Shown: positions 1 through 5,001 of the stretch, one piece after another
Numbering within the stretch: the stretch's first letter is position 1
Layout of the letters: the number at the start of each line of letters is the position of its first letter
Source: Bacteroidota bacterium
GTDB taxonomy: Bacteria > Bacteroidota > Ignavibacteria > Kapaibacteriales > UBA2268
Assembly: GCA_024280675.1 (NCBI GenBank)
Contig: JAJRPT010000066.1
Location: forward strand, 1-5,001
Direction of reading: 5' to 3'
DNA length: 5,001 nucleotides
Made by a program: the position numbers and the translations under genes
Notes under the pieces: generated by a model
The model's database searches: none
Told to the model about the DNA's origin: nothing
Seen by the model: the letters and a program-made list of their open reading frames with translations, nothing else

Positions 1-53
1 AAATTTATGCACTTCTCAATCTTTGCCTTTGGCACAGGACATTTTTCAAATAA
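1..53 (+). CDS. 3' tail of an upstream gene, possibly asparagine synthase (glutamine-hydrolysing)
   Basis: Read from base 3, this frame gives the 16 residues IYALLNLCLWHRTFFK and then a TAA stop at 51-53. The pattern of aliphatic residues followed by LLNL-x-LWHR-x-F resembles the extreme C-terminus of asparagine synthase (AsnB-like) proteins, which often end in something like 'WxLLNLELWHRxF'. Those enzymes make asparagine, or amidate other carboxylates, using glutamine and ATP. The other two forward frames are also open at the window edge (stops at 61-63 and 95-97) but give no recognisable ending. The family call rests on 16 residues recalled from memory, so it is tentative. The gene body lies to the left of the window. 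Confidence 0.4.
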   Translation, partial: IYALLNLCLWHRTFFK

Positions 54-56
54 TAT
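29..56 (+). promoter_or_regulatory. Candidate sigma-70-type promoter for kbl
   Basis: TTGGCA at 29-34 matches five of six bases of the TTGACA -35 consensus. After a 16-bp spacer, TAATAT at 51-56 matches four of six bases of the -10 consensus. Transcription would begin near base 63 and leave a leader of about 48 bases before kbl. An alternative is TAAATTTG at 61-68, which fits the Bacteroidota -7 consensus TAnnTTTG exactly but has no clear -33 TTG at the usual distance. In this AT-rich stretch either match could be chance, and the first overlaps the end of the putative upstream coding region. Confidence 0.3.
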
Positions 57-110
57 TCATTAAATTTGTAAATAAAAACAGAACAAAATTATTCTAGGAA
101 AAAAGAGAAT

Positions 111-1349
111 ATGTACGGGAAAATGAAAGAGCATCTAGTCTCAGAAATTGAACAACTACACCAGCAAAAACTTTATAAGCATGAGAGGATTATCGAATCT
201 GCTCAAGGGTCTGAAATTCTTGTTGGCCGAAAATGGGTTATGAATTTCTGTGCAAATAATTATCTTGGACTTTCCTCTCACCCAGACCTCATCAGGGCAG
301 CTCACCAAGAAATTGACAAGCGTGGCTACGGGCTTTCGTCCGTCAGATTTATTTGCGGAACCCAAGACGACCACAGATTACTAGAAAAGAAAGTATCAGA
401 GTTCCTGGGTACCGATGATACGATTTTATTTTGCAGTGCATTCGATGCCAACGCTGCCGTATTTGAACCGCTCTTTGGCAAAGAAGATGCAATAATCACA
501 GACGCACTAAATCACGCTTCAATAATTGATGGCATAAGACTCTCCAAAGCAAAGCGTTGGATATACAATCATCCCGATATGGGCAACACCGAATCTACTG
601 ACCCAAAAACTGGAAAAACACTCAAAGGGCTTGAGAAATGTTTGCAAGAAGCCCAAGGTTGCCGTTTCAAAGTCATTGCCACCGATGGTGTTTTTTCAAT
701 GGATGGGGAAGTTGCAAAGCTTGACAAGATTTGTGAATTAGCGGAGCAATATGACGCACTTGTGATGCTCGATGATTCGCACGCAAGTGGATTCATGGGA
801 GAAAACGGGCGTGGAACTCACGAGCATTTTAATGTGATTGATAAAATAGACATCATAACGACCACATTTGGCAAGGCACTTGGTGGAGCTTCGGGAGGTT
901 GTATCTCTGGAAGAGGGGAAATTGTTGAGTGGATGAGAAACAAGGCGCGCCCCTATTTATTCTCCAACACCCTAGCTCCAGCAGTTGTTGGCGGAACTCT
1001 GAAATGCCTTGAGATTCTTTCTGAATCTAATCATTTACGAGATAAACTAATGTCTAAGGCACAGATATTTAGAGACGCAATGACTGAGGCTGGATTTGAT
1101 ATAATTGAGGGCATTCACCCCATCGTACCGATAATGTTTGGGAAATTTGAGAACTCATCCGAGCTTGCAGTCAAATTTGCGAGCAGTATGTTGGAAGAGG
1201 GTGTTTATGTGATTGCATTTTCATTTCCTGTTGTCCCACGTGGACTTGACAGGATTCGTGTACAAATCTCGGCTGGGCATTCTCGTAAACAAATCGATCT
1301 TGCAGTTGAGGCTTTTATAAAAGTTGGCAAAGAGTTGAAAATGATTTAA
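111..1349 (+). CDS. kbl: Glycine C-acetyltransferase (2-amino-3-ketobutyrate CoA ligase)
   Basis: This cytosolic PLP enzyme of the alpha-oxoamine synthase family cleaves 2-amino-3-oxobutyrate with CoA to glycine and acetyl-CoA, the second step of threonine breakdown after threonine dehydrogenase. The sequence follows Kbl closely: FCANNYLGL (46-54), SVRFICGTQ (77-85), DALNHASIIDG (131-141), DDSHASGF (221-228), TTFGKALGGASGG (251-263) and RPYLFSN (280-286). K255 should be the Schiff-base lysine, D221 the pyridine-nitrogen partner, H135 the ring-stacking histidine and R383 (RIRVQ) the substrate-carboxylate arginine. These motifs separate it from BioF, HemA and serine palmitoyltransferase. At 412 residues it is about 14 longer than E. 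coli Kbl, from an insertion after M157. The MYGKMKEHL start resembles Bacteroidota orthologues and has AGGA/AGAG-type purines just upstream (96-107). No threonine dehydrogenase gene is visible. It probably shares a transcript with the next gene, 34 bp away. Confidence 0.95.
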   Translation: MYGKMKEHLVSEIEQLHQQKLYKHERIIESAQGSEILVGRKWVMNFCANNYLGLSSHPDLIRAAHQEIDKRGYGLSSVRFICGTQDDHRLLEKKVSEFLGTDDTILFCSAFDANAAVFEPLFGKEDAIITDALNHASIIDGIRLSKAKRWIYNHPDMGNTESTDPKTGKTLKGLEKCLQEAQGCRFKVIATDGVFSMDGEVAKLDKICELAEQYDALVMLDDSHASGFMGENGRGTHEHFNVIDKIDIITTTFGKALGGASGGCISGRGEIVEWMRNKARPYLFSNTLAPAVVGGTLKCLEILSESNHLRDKLMSKAQIFRDAMTEAGFDIIEGIHPIVPIMFGKFENSSELAVKFASSMLEEGVYVIAFSFPVVPRGLDRIRVQISAGHSRKQIDLAVEAFIKVGKELKMI

Positions 1350-1383
1350 TAATAATTTATTACAAAATAAAAGAGAAAATAAA

Positions 1384-2550
1384 ATGAGTTTCAAAGGCGT
1401 GGATTTTTTTGAGCTGGACAGTTTGTATTCGGAAGAAGAATTGATGATTCGTGATTCTGTCCGTGATTTTGTCGATACCGACGTGATGCCAGTGATTGAA
1501 CAGCATTATCTCGACGGCACATTCCCCGAGGACTTAACCCAGAAGATGGCTGACATTGGTCTTTTTGGAATTAAAACAAACGAAAAATATGGTGGAGCCG
1601 GAGCTGGATATTGTGCCTATGGTCTGGCAATGCAAGAGCTTGAAAGGGGCGACAGTGCTCTTCGTTCATTCGCATCTGTACAAAATTCACTGGTCATGTT
1701 CCCAATCGAGTCTTATGGATCAGATGCCATAAAAGAAAAATGGCTTCCAAAACTTGCAACAGCCCAAGCCATTGGATGCTTTGGGCTAACCGAGCCTGAT
1801 CATGGCTCAAACCCTGCCGGAATGCTTAGTGTCGCAAAAAAACTTGACGGCGGTGGCTATGTTCTCAATGGAACTAAAATGTGGATTACAAATGGGACAA
1901 TAGCCGATGTTGCCGTTGTTTGGGCAAAGCTAGACGGGGTGGTCAATGGCTTCATAGTCGAAAAGGGAATGGGCGGCTTTTCGGCACCAATGATGAAGGG
2001 GAAACATTCACTTCGTGCGTCCATTACCTCCGAACTCGTACTCGACAATGTGGAAGTACCTGAGGAAAATCGTCTGAATATTTCGGGACTAAAAGGTCCA
2101 CTTTCTTGTTTGACTCAGGCTCGTTTTGGAATTGCTTATGGGGTGATTGGAGCAGCAATGCAGGTCTACGAGTCCTCTGTAAATTATACCAAATCTCGCA
2201 AGCAGTTCGGAAAGCCTATTGCCGGCTTTCAATTAATTCAACAAAAACTGGTCAAAATGCTCACCGATATTTCTAATTCGCAACTTGCGGTTCAGCGCGT
2301 GGGTAGAATGTTGGAATCTGGCAAATATCGACCACAGCATGTCTCCTTTGTTAAACGTCATAATTGCAATATGGCACTAGATGCTGCCAGGGTTGCACGT
2401 GATATTCATGGAGCAAATGGGATTTTGGCCGAATATCCAATCATGCGTCATGCCAACAATCTCGAATCGGTAATCACTTACGAAGGTACTCACGATATTC
2501 ATACACTCATTCTTGGTCTCGACATCACTGGTATTTCTGCTTTTGAGTAA
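1384..2550 (+). CDS. gcdH: Glutaryl-CoA dehydrogenase (acyl-CoA dehydrogenase family)
   Basis: This FAD flavoenzyme is predicted to oxidise and decarboxylate glutaryl-CoA to crotonyl-CoA and CO2, passing electrons to ETF, in lysine and tryptophan catabolism. The 388 residues cover the whole family fold: an N-terminal helical domain (about 15-130), a middle beta domain with CFGLTEPDHGSNP (132-144) and WITN (167-170), and a C-terminal helical domain with RKQFGKPI (272-279). YEGTHDIH (366-373) supplies E367 as the catalytic base, matching E370 of human GCDH. ELERGDSALRS (85-95) keeps E87, R94 and S95; the arginine holds the distal carboxylate of glutaryl-CoA and separates GCDH from ordinary fatty acyl-CoA dehydrogenases. 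RHNCNMALDAAR (325-336) and the ITGISAF ending are also GCDH-like. AAAAGAGAA (1369-1377), also present just before kbl, probably serves as ribosome binding site. Whether it decarboxylates, as opposed to only dehydrogenating, cannot be settled by reading. Confidence 0.93.
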   Translation: MSFKGVDFFELDSLYSEEELMIRDSVRDFVDTDVMPVIEQHYLDGTFPEDLTQKMADIGLFGIKTNEKYGGAGAGYCAYGLAMQELERGDSALRSFASVQNSLVMFPIESYGSDAIKEKWLPKLATAQAIGCFGLTEPDHGSNPAGMLSVAKKLDGGGYVLNGTKMWITNGTIADVAVVWAKLDGVVNGFIVEKGMGGFSAPMMKGKHSLRASITSELVLDNVEVPEENRLNISGLKGPLSCLTQARFGIAYGVIGAAMQVYESSVNYTKSRKQFGKPIAGFQLIQQKLVKMLTDISNSQLAVQRVGRMLESGKYRPQHVSFVKRHNCNMALDAARVARDIHGANGILAEYPIMRHANNLESVITYEGTHDIHTLILGLDITGISAFE

Positions 2551-2566
2551 AGTACACTCAAAAGCA
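2538..2566. terminator. Inverted repeat, probable terminator between convergent genes
   Basis: TGCTTTTGAGT (2538-2548) and ACTCAAAAGCA (2556-2566) are perfect reverse complements separated by the 7-base loop AAAGTAC. The left arm covers the last three sense codons of gcdH and the first base of its TAA stop. The right arm ends 4 bp before the stop codon of the minus-strand gene. On the plus strand the hairpin is followed by TTAACTATTTT, a weak and interrupted T tract; on the minus strand no T run follows. The position between two converging genes supports a terminator role, more clearly for the plus-strand unit. Termination itself is inferred. Confidence 0.55.
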
Positions 2567-2570
2567 TTAA

Positions 2571-3623
2571 CTATTTTGCCGCACCCTCTGGAACTTCTTT
2601 ATCTGTTTTTAGATTAATGCCTTCTTTGAAGAAAAACCCAGCACCGACAATAGTCTCGGTCAGCTTCGAGACTCCATGAACAACTGTTGCATAGGCCAAT
2701 GCCACTTCTTTATCAATCCCATAAAGAGAAACCATTGCCCCAGAAACAAGCACATGAAACACACCCACAGCACCAGGTGTTGGAGCTATTGTCACACCAA
2801 TCCCCGCTACGATTACAAGCATTGTTGCATCAACTAACCCAAGGTGATGTGTGTTTTGAAAATCAAATGCAAAGAAAATTATATAAAGAGGCAGTGAGTA
2901 CAAAAACCAAATAATGGCCGATTCCAAAGCAATCCGAAGATATTGCCTTGGAGATTTTACTATGGCAAGTCCGCGCTTGAATTTCTCAACAATAGATAAT
3001 AACTTCTCGTACAGTCTGGCAGAAATTGGGCGGACGGTTAGCCTTAGCATTGAATTAATAAATGGTGGATAGAGGCTCACAAGTGCAATCAATATCATCA
3101 ATATCAAAATTATTATTAGCATATTTGGGCTAATGTCAGGCGGCAAGAGCTGCAAGACCTTCTCCCTTAGCAATATAAATGTCACTCCAAATAGCAACAT
3201 GAGTGTTATTACATCAATCACTCGCTCTAAAATTATGGTTGCAAATGTTGAAGAGTAAGATATTTTTTCTTTTCGGGAGATGATGAGCGGGCGGAGAAAT
3301 TCCCCAGCTCTGGGCGTAATTGCGTTCACTGCGTACAATATCATAACCGCAGAAAATAAACTATAAACCGATTTTATTTCCTTGACGGGTGCCAAGAAAG
3401 TCTTCCATCTCCAAGCTCTCATCCAGTGGGAAAGCAAAATTATTGGCACAGGAAGTATGGCGTAAATATAATTAATTTCAGCAAAAATATGAGCTAATTT
3501 ATCTAACTCAATTCCTTTGAAGGCATACCAAACCGATGCTACCAAAAGTGCTAATGTAAGTGTCCACTGTATTATTTTTTTGATTGTATTGTTCAAACCG
3601 CTTTGCACTTCTCCTTCAACCAA
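2571..3623 (-). CDS. Lysylphosphatidylglycerol synthase TM region / flippase-like (UPF0104) membrane protein
   Basis: This polytopic inner-membrane protein belongs to the UPF0104 family (PF03706), related to the membrane half of MprF. The standalone proteins have no agreed function and are often called flippase-like. Hydrophobic segments lie near residues 17-36, 51-67, 88-103, 125-152, 166-186, 230-254, 262-285, 288-302 and 313-333. Family motifs visible are RAWRW (69-73), NAITPRAGEFLRP (100-112), ILERVIDV (131-138) and APTPGAVGVF (280-289). There is no C-terminal aminoacyl-transferase domain, so lipid lysinylation is not expected. The longest frame starts with TTG at 3623 and overlaps the aminopeptidase gene by 31 bp. 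GTG at 3608 and TTG at 3596 are alternatives. TTG at 3596 overlaps the upstream TGA stop as TTGA and gives a family-like beginning (MNNTIKKII, 341 residues), so I favour it, though its ribosome binding site is weak. It is probably cotranscribed with the aminopeptidase. Confidence 0.85.
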   Translation of the reverse strand: MVEGEVQSGLNNTIKKIIQWTLTLALLVASVWYAFKGIELDKLAHIFAEINYIYAILPVPIILLSHWMRAWRWKTFLAPVKEIKSVYSLFSAVMILYAVNAITPRAGEFLRPLIISRKEKISYSSTFATIILERVIDVITLMLLFGVTFILLREKVLQLLPPDISPNMLIIILILMILIALVSLYPPFINSMLRLTVRPISARLYEKLLSIVEKFKRGLAIVKSPRQYLRIALESAIIWFLYSLPLYIIFFAFDFQNTHHLGLVDATMLVIVAGIGVTIAPTPGAVGVFHVLVSGAMVSLYGIDKEVALAYATVVHGVSKLTETIVGAGFFFKEGINLKTDKEVPEGAAK

Positions 3624-5001
3624 ATACGCTTTGGCTTCTCTTCAATTAAACCAAGGCATCGCCCAAGAACATGGGCGTGATAATTATTTAACCAATCAAT
3701 TTCTTCCCCACTCATCAAATCAAAATCAATACACTTAGTTTCAATTGGAAAGAGAGTCAAGGTTTCAAATTCTAAGAAATTTCCAAACTCAGATTTACTT
3801 TCCTCTTTGACCAAAACTAGATTTTCAATGCGAATGCCATATTCTCCCACTCTATAGAGTCCAGGTTCGTTTGAGATTATCATCCCAGCTTCCAGCTTTG
3901 TTGGATTTTCTTCTGTTCTAATACTCTGAGGTCCTTCGTGTACGTTCATAAAAGCTCCAACTCCGTGACCGGTCCCGTGGGCATAATTTTTTGCTTCGTT
4001 CCAAAGAAATTGCCTTGCCAGAACGTCAAGTTGAGAGCCTCTTGTGTTTTCTGGAAATTTCTGTACCGAAAGGGCTATCATTCCTTTTAATACCAAAGTA
4101 TAATCTCTTTTCTCCATCTGGCTTGGCACGCCAAGATGGAACATTCGTGTAATATCCGTTGTGCCATCAAGATATTGCCCCCCACTATCGAGAAGAAAAA
4201 AAGTACCGGGGCCTATTGTTTTATTCCTTAGTTCGGTCGAGCCATAATGAATAATAGCCCCATTGGAGCCATAGCCAGCGATAGTATTAAAACTTTCGCC
4301 ATAGAAACTGTCTTGATTTTCTCTTGCCTCTCTGAGCTTTGCCATTGCAGAAAGCTCTGTAATTTCCTCTTTTCCAAAAGAATCCTCAAGCCAATAGGCA
4401 AAATCTACAAGAGCCCCGCAATCACGCTCCATCGCCCGACGCATCCCTTGGATTTCAATATCATTTTTTATAGCTTTTAGTTTTGTAGAAATATTGACAC
4501 CAAGCACAATTTTCATTTTCTCTGGAATTTTATCATACAGCCAGTAATTTGTTCGACTTGGGTCAATATAAACTCCATTTCCGCTTAACTCAGGAATTGC
4601 ACTTTCTATTTCTGAGTATTCTTTCATCGTAACGCCATCACGCTCTAATTCTTCTTTAACCTCGATTGGGACTTTTATTGACCGAACAAACAAGTCCGCA
4701 GAATCCAAAGAAATTAGAGCATAAGAAATTGCAACAGGGTTGAATGGCACATCATATCCACGAATATTAAATGCCCAGCAGATGTCGTCAAGGGAACAAA
4801 GCAATGTGTGTGAAAGATTTTTCTCTTTGAGCGACTCCCTCATCTTATCAATTTTACTGAGCCTAGACTCGCCCGCCCTCTCCACTGGGTGAATAAATAT
4901 TTCATCATCTGGCAAACTTTCTCTGCCCTCTGTCCAAATCTCTGAAATCAAATCAAGCTCACTCACTAACTTAATCTTTTTACCAGAAAGAATATTTTCT
5001 A
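3593..5001 (-). CDS. Xaa-Pro aminopeptidase (aminopeptidase P, M24B), 5' end cut by window
   Basis: This metallopeptidase removes an N-terminal residue preceding proline and is probably cytosolic. Residues are numbered here from the GTG codon at 4966-4964. The pita-bread metal ligands are all present: D260 (LLDSGGQ), D271 (TTDITR), H334 (GTGHGVG), E367 (NEPGLY) and E381 (RIENLV). Likely substrate-binding histidines are H240 (IIHYG), H330 and H343 (NVHEGP). A second creatinase-like domain precedes them (CSLDDICWAFNIRG, 57-70). The C-terminal extension (FETLTLFPIETK, then DWLNNYH at 424-430) marks the long XPNPEP1-type protein of about 600 residues. GTG is unlikely to be the start: the frame stays open through 11 more codons (ENILSGKKIKL) to the edge, and upstream plus first residues resemble the linker between the two N-terminal domains. 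About 120-150 N-terminal residues should lie to the right. The stop overlaps the next gene. Confidence 0.93.
   Translation of the reverse strand, partial: ENILSGKKIKLVSELDLISEIWTEGRESLPDDEIFIHPVERAGESRLSKIDKMRESLKEKNLSHTLLCSLDDICWAFNIRGYDVPFNPVAISYALISLDSADLFVRSIKVPIEVKEELERDGVTMKEYSEIESAIPELSGNGVYIDPSRTNYWLYDKIPEKMKIVLGVNISTKLKAIKNDIEIQGMRRAMERDCGALVDFAYWLEDSFGKEEITELSAMAKLREARENQDSFYGESFNTIAGYGSNGAIIHYGSTELRNKTIGPGTFFLLDSGGQYLDGTTDITRMFHLGVPSQMEKRDYTLVLKGMIALSVQKFPENTRGSQLDVLARQFLWNEAKNYAHGTGHGVGAFMNVHEGPQSIRTEENPTKLEAGMIISNEPGLYRVGEYGIRIENLVLVKEESKSEFGNFLEFETLTLFPIETKCIDFDLMSGEEIDWLNNYHAHVLGRCLGLIEEKPKRIWLKEKCKAV

Noticed and set aside
61..68. TAAATTTG as a Bacteroidota-type -7 promoter element
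   Set aside because: The core matches, but no -33 TTG is found at the usual 19-21 bp distance, and such words are common in AT-rich DNA. Kept only as an alternative in the promoter entry.
1857..2063. Short open frames on both strands inside gcdH (60-63 codons)
   Set aside because: They lie wholly inside a well-conserved gene, resemble no family I recognise, and one has the low-complexity composition expected of a shadow frame.
2687..2914. 75-codon plus-strand frame antisense to the membrane-protein gene
   Set aside because: Its His/Gln/Leu-rich translation is what the complement of hydrophobic codons gives; no ribosome binding site or family resemblance is seen.
2571..3623. MprF-type lysylphosphatidylglycerol synthase conferring cationic peptide resistance
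   Set aside because: Only the membrane region is present; the C-terminal soluble aminoacyl-transferase domain is missing, so the resistance role is not supported.
3517..3738. 73-codon plus-strand frame across the junction of the two minus-strand genes
   Set aside because: Both strands are already accounted for by two recognisable genes here, and the translation has no recognisable domain.
4247..4480. 77-codon plus-strand frame antisense to the aminopeptidase
   Set aside because: It overlaps the conserved catalytic domain on the other strand and shows no protein features of its own.

Overview
This window comes from a bacterial chromosome of moderately low GC (AT-rich by eye, not computed). 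It holds four main genes in two convergent pairs, plus what is probably the last few codons of a fifth gene at the left edge. Protein style points towards the Bacteroidota/Chlorobiota (FCB) side of the bacteria. The Kbl N-terminus (MYGKMKEHL) resembles Bacteroidota enzymes as I remember them, the aminopeptidase is the long XPNPEP1-like form common there, and the leaders are A-rich. This is a lean only, because no ribosomal or other marker gene is present.

Layout. Bases 1-53 (+) read as a C-terminal tail that resembles asparagine synthases. A candidate promoter overlaps it and precedes kbl (111-1349, +; glycine C-acetyltransferase). After 34 bp comes a glutaryl-CoA dehydrogenase-type acyl-CoA dehydrogenase (1384-2550, +). 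A perfect 11-bp inverted repeat at 2538-2566 covers the end of that gene and most of the 20-bp gap, and is a probable terminator between the converging units. On the minus strand, transcription enters from the right edge through a long aminopeptidase P (5001 down to 3593, 5' end cut by the window). It then passes into an overlapping gene for a polytopic UPF0104/flippase-like membrane protein (3623 down to 2571).

Function. The two plus-strand enzymes both turn amino-acid breakdown intermediates into acyl-CoAs: threonine-derived 2-amino-3-oxobutyrate to glycine and acetyl-CoA, and lysine/tryptophan-derived glutaryl-CoA to crotonyl-CoA. The aminopeptidase releases amino acids from X-Pro peptides. 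Together this fits growth on peptides or amino acids, but that link is inference from gene neighbourhood. The membrane protein has no evident tie to this theme.

No stretch longer than 110 bp lacks a gene. I see no RNA genes, mobile elements, CRISPR arrays or defence genes. I found no convincing new biological system. The most useful points concern gene boundaries (a false GTG start on the aminopeptidase, an uncertain non-ATG start on the membrane protein, and a gene tail at the left edge) and a roughly 14-residue insertion in Kbl.
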